NCBI RefSeq assembly: GCF_900104085.1
Contig: NZ_FNLD01000001.1
Span: 1,656,331 to 1,720,330 of the forward strand
From: Pseudoxanthomonas sp. CF125
Lineage (GTDB): Bacteria > Pseudomonadota > Gammaproteobacteria > Xanthomonadales > Xanthomonadaceae
Direction of reading: 5' to 3'
DNA length: 64,000 nucleotides
This document shows, one piece after another, positions 1 through 8,739 of this stretch. Positions within the stretch are counted from its first letter, which is position 1. Every line of letters starts with the position of its first letter. The notes beneath the pieces are model-generated. The model was not told where the DNA came from and did not search any database. It was given only the letters and a program-made list of their open reading frames with translations. The position numbers and the translations under genes are program-made.

Positions 1-687
1 GAACGGGTCGGCGAAGATCTGCTTCAGACCATCCCACATGCCGCCGCCTACCGCGTCCTCGTGACCGGCTTCATGCCGGCGCGCGCCGTGCACGCGCGCC
101 CAGCGGTTCAGCAGCATCACGCAGACCGTGGCGATGCCCAGCAGGCTGGCCGATATCAGCAGCAACGGCGCCACGCCGATCACGCTGACCAGCGAGCGGG
201 TCAGCGCCGGCCCGGCGAGCGCACCCAGCGTGCCGGCGACGGCGATGATGGGAAACAGGCGCTTGGACTGGTCCAGGCTCCAGATGTCGGACATGAAAAT
301 CCAGAACACCGATACCACGATCAGGTTGAACACGCTGACCCAGACGAAGAACACCATGCCCAGCACGCGCGGGCTGAGCAGGCCGGTGTGGGTGAAGGCC
401 GGCATGAAGGCCAGCAGGCAGGCAATGAAGAATACGTACACCACTGGCACCAGCACCCGGCGCGGCCAGCGCGAAGCCAGCGCGGCGAACACCGGCGTCA
501 ACACCAGCGTGGCGATGAAGGTCGCGGCGTAGAACCAGGGCAACTGGGTCGAACCGACCGCGGACGACAGCTGTTCCCGCACCGGGCGGATCATGTAATA
601 GGCGGCCAGCACGCAGAAGAAATAGACGAACGAAATAGCGACGCCGCGCCATTCGCCCATGTGGATGCGCCCCTGGTTCGGCTGCAT
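1..687 (-). CDS. NTP/NDP exchange transporter-like MFS protein (partial, C-terminus beyond window)
   Basis: The first 229 residues of an integral membrane protein run off the left edge. The start is the ATG at 685-687, with AGGA about 12 bases upstream; another ATG lies nine codons in. The visible part holds roughly six hydrophobic segments, and the early AAYYMIRPVREQ stretch is typical of ADP/ATP-carrier-like (Tlc/AAA family) or MFS proteins in Xanthomonadaceae. Family knowledge suggests exchange of nucleotides or other solutes across the inner membrane, but the substrate cannot be read from this fragment. It is divergent from the GMC oxidoreductase at 865, with about 180 bases between them. 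Confident that it is a real transporter gene, less so of the family. Confidence 0.7.
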   Translation of the reverse strand, partial: MQPNQGRIHMGEWRGVAISFVYFFCVLAAYYMIRPVREQLSSAVGSTQLPWFYAATFIATLVLTPVFAALASRWPRRVLVPVVYVFFIACLLAFMPAFTHTGLLSPRVLGMVFFVWVSVFNLIVVSVFWIFMSDIWSLDQSKRLFPIIAVAGTLGALAGPALTRSLVSVIGVAPLLLISASLLGIATVCVMLLNRWARVHGARRHEAGHEDAVGGGMWDGLKQIFADPF

Positions 688-864
688 GACCCCGTTCCTG
701 TCCTTTACCGCCACGCCAGCGCGCACGGTATCCGATGCACTGCAACATCGCCAGCGTTGGAAAGCCCTATCCCCACCAGCTTTCAGTCGCTTAGGCGCCA
801 TGGCCGCGCGCAGAGCATTTGCTCTACCTCCGGCGGCTAGCTTCGCCGGACTTCTGCAGCAGGC

Positions 865-2463
865 TTGCGCGTGTACGACTACATCATCATTGGCGCCGGC
901 TCCGCCGGCTGCGTGCTGGCCAACCGCCTTTCCGAAGACCCCGCCGTCAAAGTGCTGCTGCTGGAAGCCGGCCCCCGCGACTGGCACCCCTTCATCCACA
1001 TGCCCGCCGGCTTGGCCAAGCTGGTCGGGCAGAAAGGCGTGAACTGGAATTACGACACCGCGCCCGAGCCGTACCTGGACAACCGCCGCCTGTGGTGGCC
1101 GCGCGGCAAGGTGCTGGGCGGCTCCAGCTCGATCAACGCCATGTGCTACATCCGCGGCGTGGCCGGCGACTACGACGACTGGGCCAACGGCGGCGCCGAA
1201 GGCTGGGACTGGAACAGCGCGCTGCCCTACTTCAAGCGCTCCGAACGCAACTCGCGCGGCGGCGACACGCTGCACGGCAGCGACGGCCCGTTGTACGTTT
1301 CGGACCTGCGCTATACGAACCCACTATCGTCAGTGTTCATCGAAGCAGGGCAGCAGGCGGGCTTCCGCCACAACCACGACTTCAACGGCCCAGAGCAATC
1401 CGGCGTGGGCCTGTACCAGGTCACCCAGAAGGACGGCGCGCGCTGCTCGTCGGCCGTGGCGTATCTGCAACCGGCCAAGTCCCGATCCAACCTGGACGTG
1501 ATGACCGGCGCGCTGGTGCGGCGCATCCTGCTGGAGAACGGCCGCGCCGTCGGCGTGGCTTATGCCAGCGGCGGTCAGGAAATCCAGGCGCGCGCCGAAC
1601 GCGAAGTGCTGCTGAGCGGCGGCGCGATCAATTCGCCGCAACTGCTGATGCTGTCGGGCATCGGCCCGGCCGATCATCTGCAGCAACACGGCATCGCCGT
1701 GGCCGTGGACTCGCCTTACGTCGGCCGCAACCTGCAGGATCACCTGGACATCTGCACGCTGCAACATTCCACCCAGCGCGTGACCTACGACCGCGTGGGT
1801 GACCTGGCGATCGCCTACCACTACTACCTGAAGCACCACAGCGGTCCGGGCAGCAGCAATATCGCCGAAGCCGGCGGCTTCCTGCGTTCGTCGCTGGCGC
1901 CAGACGCCCGCGCCGACATCCAGCTGCATTTCGTCCCGGCGATGCTGGACGACCACGGCCGCAACCGCCTCAAGGGCGACGGCTACACCCTGCACGCCTG
2001 TTTCCTGCGTCCGCGCAGCCGCGGCCGCATCGCGCTCAACAGCTCCGATCCACGTGCCGACGCGCGCATCGAAGCGAATTACCTGAGCGATGAGGAAGGC
2101 TTCGACCTGAAGATGATGCTGGAGTGCGCCAAGCTGTCGCGCGAACTGTTCGCCCAGAAGGCCTTCGACGCCTACCGCGGCGCGCCGATCCAGCCGCCGC
2201 GCAACGACCTGACCGACAGCGAACTGGTGGCATTCATCCGCGCCAAGGCCGAAACCGTCTACCACCCGATCGGCACCTGCCGCATGGGCAGCGACGAGAC
2301 CGCCGTGGTCGACAGTCAGTTGCGGGTCAACGGCGTGGAAGGCCTGCGCGTGGTCGATGCCTCGGTGATGCCGTCGCTGATCGGCGGCAATACCAACGCG
2401 CCGACCATCATGATCGCCGAGCGTGCTTCGGATCTGATTCTGGGCAAAACCGTGCTGGGTTGA
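865..2463 (+). CDS. GMC-family FAD-dependent oxidoreductase (choline/alcohol dehydrogenase-like)
   Basis: A 532-residue enzyme of usual GMC length. Residues 9-14 carry the FAD dinucleotide-binding GAGSAG, the GMC signature GGSSSINAM sits at about 85-93, and the C-terminal substrate domain has the conserved HPIGTCRMG (about 467) and GGNTNAP (about 507), which supply the catalytic His/Asn pair. The family oxidises primary alcohols, choline or related substrates using FAD, passing electrons to the respiratory chain. No betaine aldehyde dehydrogenase or betI lies nearby, so an alcohol dehydrogenase of AlkJ type is as likely as choline dehydrogenase. The start is TTG at 865 or GTG at 871; no ATG is available before the Rossmann motif and the ribosome site is weak. 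Confidence 0.9.
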   Translation: MRVYDYIIIGAGSAGCVLANRLSEDPAVKVLLLEAGPRDWHPFIHMPAGLAKLVGQKGVNWNYDTAPEPYLDNRRLWWPRGKVLGGSSSINAMCYIRGVAGDYDDWANGGAEGWDWNSALPYFKRSERNSRGGDTLHGSDGPLYVSDLRYTNPLSSVFIEAGQQAGFRHNHDFNGPEQSGVGLYQVTQKDGARCSSAVAYLQPAKSRSNLDVMTGALVRRILLENGRAVGVAYASGGQEIQARAEREVLLSGGAINSPQLLMLSGIGPADHLQQHGIAVAVDSPYVGRNLQDHLDICTLQHSTQRVTYDRVGDLAIAYHYYLKHHSGPGSSNIAEAGGFLRSSLAPDARADIQLHFVPAMLDDHGRNRLKGDGYTLHACFLRPRSRGRIALNSSDPRADARIEANYLSDEEGFDLKMMLECAKLSRELFAQKAFDAYRGAPIQPPRNDLTDSELVAFIRAKAETVYHPIGTCRMGSDETAVVDSQLRVNGVEGLRVVDASVMPSLIGGNTNAPTIMIAERASDLILGKTVLG

Positions 2464-2478
2464 TCCCATTTGGCCGGT

Positions 2479-3378
2479 TCACCCGGTCGAAGGCACCGGG
2501 CTGGAAGTCCGGGTAGCCAGCCACACGCCCACCGTCGCCAACAAGAAGCCGCCGATCTTCAGCAGCGTCAGATGCTCTCCGAGCAGCAGATGCCCGAACA
2601 CCGCGGTGACCGGCGGCATCAGGAAGAACAATGCGGCCACCCCGGTCGCCGCATCGCGGCGGATCAGCAGGAACAGCAATGCGAATCCGCCGACCGAGTT
2701 GACCAGCACCGTCCAGGCCAATGGTTGGTAGAACGCCATGCTGGCTTCGTAGCGGAACCCTTCGGCCAGGGCCAAGGGCAGCAACGCCAGCGTGGCCACG
2801 CCGTTCTGTATAGCCAGGCCCAGGCGCAGATCGATCTTCGACGAATAGCGCTTCTGGTACAGCGTTCCCATGCTGATGCCCACCAGGCCCACCGCCAATG
2901 CGATCCAGGCCCGCACAGGGGTCACGCCATCCACGCGGTCGGCCACTACCAGCAACACGCCGGCAAAGCCCAGCAGCAAGCCGCACCACTGCGCAGGACC
3001 CAACCGCTCGCTGCCCGCAAGCATGGCCAGGAACGCCACCAGCAGCGGCATGATGCCGATCACCAGTGCCGTCACCCCGGCGCTCGCGCCCCAGCCCATG
3101 GCCAGGTAGACGCCGCCGAACTGCATGGACAGCATCAGCATACCGGCGACCATGCTGTGCAGCACATCGCGACCGCCGCCGCGAGCTCCCGCCACGAGCG
3201 CGAACACGGCGAACACCAGTCCGGCCAATCCGAAACGCCATATCAGTGCGGTGAAGGGTGCCGCATGGTCCAGCATCAACTTGCCGGCGATATAACCGGT
3301 GCACCAGACGACGACGAACGCCACTCCGAGCACGGACAGGCCGCTGCTGCTCCGGGTGGCCGATGGGGAATTGCTCAT
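2479..3378 (-). CDS. EamA/DMT-family transporter
   Basis: A 299-residue protein with about ten hydrophobic helices arranged as two EamA repeats, the usual size and layout of drug/metabolite exporters (RhaT/YdcZ superfamily). The second half contains LIRRDAATGVAALFFLMPP and GEHLT, typical of the second EamA repeat. It probably exports a small metabolite or amino acid across the inner membrane; the substrate is unknown. Its end converges with the GMC oxidoreductase (15 bases apart) and it is transcribed away from it. The start is the ATG at 3376-3378, giving a short hydrophilic N-terminus before the first helix. Confidence 0.88.
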   Translation of the reverse strand: MSNSPSATRSSSGLSVLGVAFVVVWCTGYIAGKLMLDHAAPFTALIWRFGLAGLVFAVFALVAGARGGGRDVLHSMVAGMLMLSMQFGGVYLAMGWGASAGVTALVIGIMPLLVAFLAMLAGSERLGPAQWCGLLLGFAGVLLVVADRVDGVTPVRAWIALAVGLVGISMGTLYQKRYSSKIDLRLGLAIQNGVATLALLPLALAEGFRYEASMAFYQPLAWTVLVNSVGGFALLFLLIRRDAATGVAALFFLMPPVTAVFGHLLLGEHLTLLKIGGFLLATVGVWLATRTSSPVPSTG

Positions 3379-3463
3379 TGGATATCCGCTATGCGCCGAT
3401 GCGCATCATCGTTCGCATCGGCCATCGAGTCATCACGACTTTGGTCGGTCGCGGAGTTTGGTC

Positions 3464-5365
3464 TCATCCGCGTTCGAGCATCGCCGGCAACGGGCAATGC
3501 AGCACGCCGCAGATCGTGCGCAGCAGTTCCGATTCGGTCACGCTGACCCGGCCGTCGTGACTGATCGCGGCGGTGATGGCTTCCACCATCACTTGTTTGG
3601 CCAGCGGGTCCAGCGCATCCAGTCCTTCCCACACGCTCTCCAGCGCCAGCACGCCTTCGGGTGGCGGCGCATAAGGAAGATGATCGCGCGGCAGTACCCG
3701 CTGCAGCCCGCTCAGGTAAGCGTGTTGCGCAGTGGTGGGATCGTCGTTACCGGACTGCGCGACCACCGCCAGCAAGGTCGCGAATTCCTGCTTTACGTTG
3801 CCGGGCTTGCGCCGGCCGAAGCGCGCATAACGCGCGGGATCCAGCGATTCGCGTACCTGCACTTCCAGCAGCTTGCCCAGGCAGTATTCGAACAAGGAGA
3901 CCTTGCCGTCCGCATGCACCATGGCATGAACGGCGGCGAGGAAGGCGTCGAGTTCCAGCCGCGGGCGCAGACGCAGGACCGGAAAAGCCAGCGACGCCAG
4001 CGGCAGCCGCAGCATCGGGTGCAGGGACGCTAGCTGCTGGGTGCGCAGCGACCAGGCTTGCGTGGCGATCGCTTCGCCCAGCCGCGCGGCTACCTCGATG
4101 CGCTGGTTGGCGGCGATGGCGGGGTTGTCGTCGACCAACAGGCCCAGCAGCAACGGCATGACGCCTTCGCGCTGCGCCGCCAACTGGCGCAGCTCCGGCG
4201 CCAACGATTGCGCGATGCTGTCCGCGCGGCGGTAGTCATCCTCGGCAGGCAGGCCCACCTGCGCGACGATCATCGGCGGGGTGACGCTGATTTCCCGTGC
4301 CAGCGGCGGCAGCGGCGGCGGGGCGGCGGCCAGACCCAGTGCCAGGTCCTCCTGCATGCCGTCGGGCGGCGCGGCCATCCAGCGCGTCGCGAGTTGTTGC
4401 AATTGCTGTTCGTTGAAAGACGGATCCAGCAGGCGGATGCGCTCCACCAGCGGCGGATGGGTGGCGAACAGGCCGGACATCGACAGCCCCTCGCCGAACA
4501 GCATGTGGCTGACTTCCTCGGCCTTGGCCTTGTCGGTGAGTTGCGAACCCTCGTGCAGACCGCCGATCTTCTTCAACGCGCCCGCCAGCCCCTCGGTCTG
4601 GCGCGTGAACTGCACCGCCGAGGCGTCGGCCAGCAATTCGCGCTGGCGGCTGACCCCGGCCTTGATCATGCGCCCGAAGAACGCGCCGATGCTGCCGACG
4701 ATCAGCGCGACCAGCGCCACGCCCAGGATCGCGCCGCCGTTCTTGCCGCCGCCACGGCCATAGATGAGCACGCGCTGGCCGATGATGCTCAGCATCATGA
4801 TGCCGAACAAGGTCCCCATCAGGCGGATGTTGAGACGCATGTCGCCGTTGAGGATGTGGCTGAACTCGTGCGCGATCACGCCCTGCAGCTCATTGCGGTT
4901 GAGCCGATCCAACGCACCGCGGGTGACCGCGATGGCGGCGTCCGAAGGCGAATAGCCGGCGGCGAACGCATTGATGGCGGCCTCGTGCTCCATCACATAG
5001 AGCTTGGGCACGGGCACGCCGGAAGCGATGGCGATCTCCTCCACTACGTTACGCAGGCGTCGCAGCTGGAAGTCCGCGGTGTTGGCGGGCACCTCGGTGG
5101 CGCCCATCTGCAGCGCGACCGATTCGCCACCGCCGCGCAGCGAAGCCATGCGGTACATCGAACCCAGACCGATCACCAGCAACGTACCGACCGTGGCGAT
5201 GAACAACAACACCGCAATGCCGCCAACGCCCTCCACTTGCGTCCCCAACAACACCAGCACCGCCAGATCCACCGCCAACACGATCCCGCCCGCCGCCAGC
5301 GCGAACAGAACCACCATACGGGTGGAACTGCTGCGTGCCTTGGCCTGGTGCTCGAAGAAGTTCAT
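3464..5365 (-). CDS. M48 family metalloprotease, HtpX-like, with long C-terminal extension
   Basis: A 633-residue membrane protease. Two N-terminal helices (about 17-40 and 48-70) precede the zinc site HEFSH at 166-170; two more helices follow, then RELLAD around 246-251 with the third zinc ligand. HtpX-like proteases degrade damaged membrane proteins. Here the protease core is followed by about 300 extra residues, rich in Ala/Leu helices, of unknown role. Classical HtpX is near 290 residues, so this is the larger form commonly found beside lemA. LemA lies upstream on the same strand, separated by a composite repeat at 5479-5940 that may have been inserted into a former lemA-protease unit. 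Confidence 0.9.
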   Translation of the reverse strand: MNFFEHQAKARSSSTRMVVLFALAAGGIVLAVDLAVLVLLGTQVEGVGGIAVLLFIATVGTLLVIGLGSMYRMASLRGGGESVALQMGATEVPANTADFQLRRLRNVVEEIAIASGVPVPKLYVMEHEAAINAFAAGYSPSDAAIAVTRGALDRLNRNELQGVIAHEFSHILNGDMRLNIRLMGTLFGIMMLSIIGQRVLIYGRGGGKNGGAILGVALVALIVGSIGAFFGRMIKAGVSRQRELLADASAVQFTRQTEGLAGALKKIGGLHEGSQLTDKAKAEEVSHMLFGEGLSMSGLFATHPPLVERIRLLDPSFNEQQLQQLATRWMAAPPDGMQEDLALGLAAAPPPLPPLAREISVTPPMIVAQVGLPAEDDYRRADSIAQSLAPELRQLAAQREGVMPLLLGLLVDDNPAIAANQRIEVAARLGEAIATQAWSLRTQQLASLHPMLRLPLASLAFPVLRLRPRLELDAFLAAVHAMVHADGKVSLFEYCLGKLLEVQVRESLDPARYARFGRRKPGNVKQEFATLLAVVAQSGNDDPTTAQHAYLSGLQRVLPRDHLPYAPPPEGVLALESVWEGLDALDPLAKQVMVEAITAAISHDGRVSVTESELLRTICGVLHCPLPAMLERG

Positions 5366-5399
5366 AGAGGGAATGATGCCCTGTTGGTTCGCGATTGGT

Positions 5400-5456
5400 G
5401 CCGGATTTCGCTTTCGGCTTTCGGCTTTCCGCTTTCCGCTTTCCGCTTTCCGCTTT
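5400..5456. repeat. Short tandem repeat GCTTTCC/GCTTTCG
   Basis: Immediately upstream of the M48 protease gene a heptamer-like unit (GCTTTCGG/GCTTTCCG) is iterated about five times, ending in a T-run. It looks like slippage-generated sequence and could vary in copy number between strains. Because it lies in the protease leader (minus strand), length change could affect expression; that is inference only. Confidence 0.6.
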
Positions 5457-5478
5457 TTTGCTTTGCTTTGGACCCAAT

Positions 5479-5688
5479 CCCCGTGAGCAGCGGCAAGTGG
5501 CGCAGGTAAACCCCGCAGGGGCGGCGCACAAGGATGTGCGCCGTTTCCGGAGGCGCAGGATGCGCCTTACGGAAATTCCTGCGCCACTTGCGGACCCGGC
5601 GGCTTCATCGCCGGGCGCGGCGTTAGGGCGGCTTTCTTTTGGTTACTTTTCTTTGCCGTTCAAAGAAAAGTGACTCGCGCAACGCGCG
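5479..5688. repeat. Composite structured repeat, copy 1 (five nested hairpins)
   Basis: A 210-base element that recurs at 37703-37960. In order it contains a long outer stem, GCAAGTGGCGCAGG (5493-5506) pairing with CCTGCGCCACTTGC (5578-5591). Enclosed are a stem CGGCGCACA/TGTGCGCCG and a stem TTCCG..GGCGCA/TGCGCC..CGGAA. Outside follow a hairpin CCCGGCG/CGCCGGG and a terminal hairpin ACTTTTCTTTG/CAAAGAAAAGT. The other copy keeps every stem although much of the outer and third stem sequence differs. Weak reading frames across it yield conserved-looking peptides, but these are by-products of the repeat. Confidence 0.8.
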
Positions 5689-5940
5689 AAACGCTTTTGC
5701 TCTGATCGGATGGCCCGCGCCAAAAGCGCCCCCATCCGCCTTCGGCACCCCGTATCAAGTACGGGGCAGGCTCTTCCCCCGCAAGCAGGGGAAGGGCTAC
5801 TGCTTTATTTCCTACGGTTGCGCCTGGGCGCGAAACGCTTTCCCTTTGATCGGATGCGCCGCGCCAAGAGCGCCCCCATCCGCCTTCGGCACCTTCCCCC
5901 GTAAACGGGGGAAGGGTTGGCAAACTAAAGTCAGCGCGAA
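5689..5940. repeat. Tail of composite repeat with a 60-base imperfect direct duplication
   Basis: The segment beginning CGCGAAACGCTTTTGCTC at about 5687 and ending CATCCGCCTTCGGCACC is repeated at about 5830-5892 with few changes. Between the two lies a mini-palindrome (5748-5773), and both are followed by short palindromes of the form CTTCCCCCG..GGGGAAGG. No gene is supported here; the frames crossing it are shared with other spacer copies. Confidence 0.6.
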
Positions 5941-5944
5941 GAAC

Positions 5945-6547
5945 TCAGAACTGCACCTTCGGCGCTTCGCGCACTTCGGCCTTGTCCGCCGGGATATCCA
6001 GCAGCGCCGCCGGCGCGAAATTGAACATCCCCGCCAGCAAGCTGGACGGAAACACCTCGCGCTTATTGTTGAACGCCATCACAGAATCGTTGTACGCCTG
6101 TCGCGCGAACGCCACCTTGTTCTCGGTAGTGGTCAGCTCCTCGGTGAGCTGCATCATGTTCTGATTGGCCTTCAGATCCGGATAGGCCTCGGCCACCGCC
6201 AGCAACCGCCCCAGCCCCGCATTCAGCTGCCCCTGCGCCGCGGCCAACTGCGCCATCGCCGCCGGATCGCCGGGATTGGCCTTGGCCGCCGAAAGACCCG
6301 ATTGCGCGGCGGAGCGTGCGGCAACGACCGCTTCCAGCGTCTCGCGCTCATGGCTCATATAGCCCTTGGCCGTCTCCACCAGGTTGGGAATCAGATCGAA
6401 GCGGCGCTGAAGCTGAACGTCGATCTGCGCGAACGCGTTCTTGAACGCGTTGCGGGCAGTGACCAACCCGTTGTAAATGCCAACGCCCCACAAGCCGACC
6501 ACCACTGCCAGGCCTACAATCACCAACAATATGAACAAGATGGTCAT
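5945..6547 (-). CDS. lemA: LemA family protein
   Basis: A 200-residue protein with one N-terminal membrane helix (about 3-25) followed by an all-helical LemA domain; the segment IYNGLVTARNAFKNAFAQID and the later RFDLIPNLVETAKGY are strongly characteristic. I chose the ATG at 6545-6547 because GGGGAGAAG lies just upstream; the open frame extends further 5' but into the divergent gene's leader. The family's molecular role is not settled, but LemA is repeatedly coupled to TPM-domain proteins or M48 proteases, and here the M48 protease is the next gene downstream on the same strand. It diverges from the serine hydrolase, with 81 bases between starts. Confidence 0.92.
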   Translation of the reverse strand: MTILFILLVIVGLAVVVGLWGVGIYNGLVTARNAFKNAFAQIDVQLQRRFDLIPNLVETAKGYMSHERETLEAVVAARSAAQSGLSAAKANPGDPAAMAQLAAAQGQLNAGLGRLLAVAEAYPDLKANQNMMQLTEELTTTENKVAFARQAYNDSVMAFNNKREVFPSSLLAGMFNFAPAALLDIPADKAEVREAPKVQF

Positions 6548-6628
6548 CGAACTTCTCCCCGTTTGTGCAATTGCAAAAACCGGCGCTATTATCCGGGACA
6601 GAGACAGCTTACGCAGGCGCGACACACG

Positions 6629-8023
6629 ATGAAAGACAACAGCAATTCGCGGCCTGCAAGGTCCATCCGCATCGGACTGCTGGGCCTGCTGCTGCCGTTG
6701 ACGCTTTCCTCCACCGCGCAGACTCCGCTCCGCTGGAACCAGACTGCCAGCACTACCCCCAGCCCCGTCGCCGCCCCGCAGTATCGATCGCCCGCGCAAC
6801 CGCAGGCGTACCGCACCAGCCTGGCCAGCCAGCGCTTGATGCCGCTGGCACAGGGCTTCGATGTGGCGGCATTCGAAAACATGGCCAACTCACTGACCGT
6901 GGGCGAGCGTGTCCCCGGCCTTGCCATGGCCATCGTGCAGAACGGACGCGTGCTCAGTGCGCGCGGCTATGGTGTGACCGATGTGACCGAGCCGCAACTA
7001 GTGGATGGCCATACCGTTTTCCGCTTGGCCTCATTGTCAAAGGCCTTCGCCGGCACCATGACCGGCCTGCTGGTCAACGACGGCTCTCTGCGCTGGGACA
7101 GCAAAGTCACCGATTACGTACCCGACTTCCAACTCAGCGATCCGCTGGCGACGCAGCGCGTCACCGTGGCCGACCTGCTCAGCCATCGCGTCGGCCTGCA
7201 CGCCCACAATGCCTTCGACCGCGACATCGAATCCAACGCCGACTATTACGGCGTCTCCCGCAAGCTGGCCTCCGCGCCGCTCGATTGCGCGCCGGGGCAA
7301 TGCTATGCCTATCAGAACGTCGCCTTCAGCCTGATCGGCGATGTGGTGTTCGCAGCTACCGGCAGCTTCTACGACCAGGCGGTGGATCGGCGCATCTTCA
7401 AACCGCTAGGTATGAACGACGCCAGCATCGGCCTGACCGGGATCGAAAGCAGCCCGCGCTGGGCGCGTCCGCACGTGCGCAGCCGCAACGGCTGGGTGTC
7501 GCTTATGCCCAAGCCGACTTACTACAAGCTTCCGCCGGCGGCCGGCGTCAATGCCAGCGCAAGCGACATGGCGCAATGGCTGATCGCGCAGACGGGACAT
7601 CGTCCCGACGTGTTGCCCGCGCCGTTGCTGGCGACCTTGCATGCGCCGCTGATCAGCACACCGGGCGAAATGCGCGCCGGCTGGCGTCGCGAACGGGTGT
7701 ACTCGGCCAGCTATGCGCTGGGGTGGCGCGTGTTCGACTATGCCGGGCATCAGGTGGTATTCCATGCCGGCGCCGTGCAGGGCTACCGGGGCCTGGTGGC
7801 GTTGGTGCCGGAACGCGACCTGGGCATCGCCATCCTGTGGAACAGCGACAGCAGCGTGCCCTCAGGACTGTTGCCCACCATCCTGGACCGTGCGATGGGT
7901 TTGCCTGCGCAGCAATGGCTGGATATGCCGATCGGCAACGACCTGCTGATGGCCGAATCGGCCGATACCCCCGCCAACGAAAGCGGCAGCTCTTCGACCA
8001 AGGCTTCGGCTTCGCCCAAGTAA
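6629..8023 (+). CDS. Serine hydrolase, class C beta-lactamase/DD-peptidase family
   Basis: A 464-residue exported or membrane-anchored protein with a hydrophobic signal segment at about 15-30. The active-site motifs of the family are present: SLSK at 135-138 (nucleophile Ser and Lys), YQN at 228-230, and HAG near 380 in place of the KTG box. The HxG form is common in esterase and D-aminopeptidase relatives, so hydrolysis of peptides or esters in the periplasm is more likely than true AmpC antibiotic resistance. The start ATG at 6629 is chosen because the signal peptide follows directly; the frame is open much further upstream, through the repeat. A Ser-rich C-terminal tail ends the protein. 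Confidence 0.88.
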   Translation: MKDNSNSRPARSIRIGLLGLLLPLTLSSTAQTPLRWNQTASTTPSPVAAPQYRSPAQPQAYRTSLASQRLMPLAQGFDVAAFENMANSLTVGERVPGLAMAIVQNGRVLSARGYGVTDVTEPQLVDGHTVFRLASLSKAFAGTMTGLLVNDGSLRWDSKVTDYVPDFQLSDPLATQRVTVADLLSHRVGLHAHNAFDRDIESNADYYGVSRKLASAPLDCAPGQCYAYQNVAFSLIGDVVFAATGSFYDQAVDRRIFKPLGMNDASIGLTGIESSPRWARPHVRSRNGWVSLMPKPTYYKLPPAAGVNASASDMAQWLIAQTGHRPDVLPAPLLATLHAPLISTPGEMRAGWRRERVYSASYALGWRVFDYAGHQVVFHAGAVQGYRGLVALVPERDLGIAILWNSDSSVPSGLLPTILDRAMGLPAQQWLDMPIGNDLLMAESADTPANESGSSSTKASASPK

Positions 8024-8088
8024 GCGGCATCAGTAAGCGGGTATCCGCTCTCCGGCATGCATCGCCGGATGCGGACAAGGCTCCCCCC

Positions 8089-8625
8089 TCAACGCGGACC
8101 GCTTTCCAGCACGCCCTTCAGTTTGGCCAGTCCCTTTTCGTAATCCTTGCCGACCATGCGGTCGAGCAGCAATGCGCCAAACAGGCGATTGATCGGGTTG
8201 TAGCCATGTTCGCTGTCCAGCGACCAGGTCACCTGGGTTCCATTGCCGTCCGGAGTCAGCTGAAAGGTCGCCTTGGCTTTGCTGCCGCCGAAGTCCAGCG
8301 CATTGACGATCCTGCCGTCCGGCACGCTCTCGATGATTTCCTGGCTGCCGCTGCCGACCGAACTGTTTCCCACCCAGGCCATCTTGGCGCCGACGCCCGA
8401 TGCCGGACCGCTATAGGTGTACTTGGCGGTGGGGTCGATTTCGAACCAGGGCGACCACTCGTTGAAGCGGCCAAAGGAATTGAGGGTGGCGAATACCTCT
8501 GCGGGAGGACGCTGGATGAAGGTCGACCGCTCCAGGTGGGAAGTGGCCGGAAAGAGCAGCCCGCCTCCGCCGATCAGCACCGCCAGCACCACCACCGCCC
8601 ACAAAAGCCACTTCAGGATTTTCAT
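8089..8625 (-). CDS. SRPBCC (START-like) family protein, polyketide cyclase-like
   Basis: A 178-residue protein with an N-terminal hydrophobic helix (about 5-25) that anchors or exports it, followed by a START/SRPBCC fold segment beginning near HLERSTFIQRPPAEVFATL and containing FNEWSPWF, a standard pattern of this family. Such domains bind hydrophobic ligands in a deep cavity; no specific ligand can be named. It is the only gene between the hydrolase end and the histone-like gene. The histone terminator at 8669-8707 separates it from the gene upstream, so it probably has its own promoter in the about 40 bases before its start. Confidence 0.85.
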   Translation of the reverse strand: MKILKWLLWAVVVLAVLIGGGGLLFPATSHLERSTFIQRPPAEVFATLNSFGRFNEWSPWFEIDPTAKYTYSGPASGVGAKMAWVGNSSVGSGSQEIIESVPDGRIVNALDFGGSKAKATFQLTPDGNGTQVTWSLDSEHGYNPINRLFGALLLDRMVGKDYEKGLAKLKGVLESGPR

Positions 8626-8668
8626 GCACGCTCTCCTCGGTTCAGAGGAAGGCTACACCCTGGCGCAT

Positions 8669-8707
8669 AAAAAAACTCCCTCCCCGCTGGGCGCCGGGGA
8701 GAGAGTT
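8669..8707 (-). terminator. Rho-independent terminator of the histone-like gene
   Basis: Read on the minus strand, a GC-rich stem (CTCTCCCC.. with ..GGGGAGGGAG, loop near GGCGCCCAGC) is followed directly by seven T. It lies just beyond the stop of the Lys/Ala-rich gene at 8740 and before the SRPBCC gene. Confidence 0.88.
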
Positions 8708-8739
8708 CTATGGTTTACAGGTAATCGGGATTTCTTTTT

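Noticed and set aside
865..2463. betA assignment for the GMC oxidoreductase
   Set aside because: No betB, betI or betT neighbours, and the sequence fits alcohol dehydrogenases of the GMC family as well.
5395..5940. Small proteins encoded in the composite repeat (also near 37649-37945)
   Set aside because: Similar peptides arise because the repeat is duplicated; the stems change in a compensated way that does not preserve the peptide.
6629..8023. AmpC antibiotic-resistance gene
   Set aside because: The KTG box is replaced by HAG and no AmpR regulator is adjacent, which suits esterase or peptidase relatives better.
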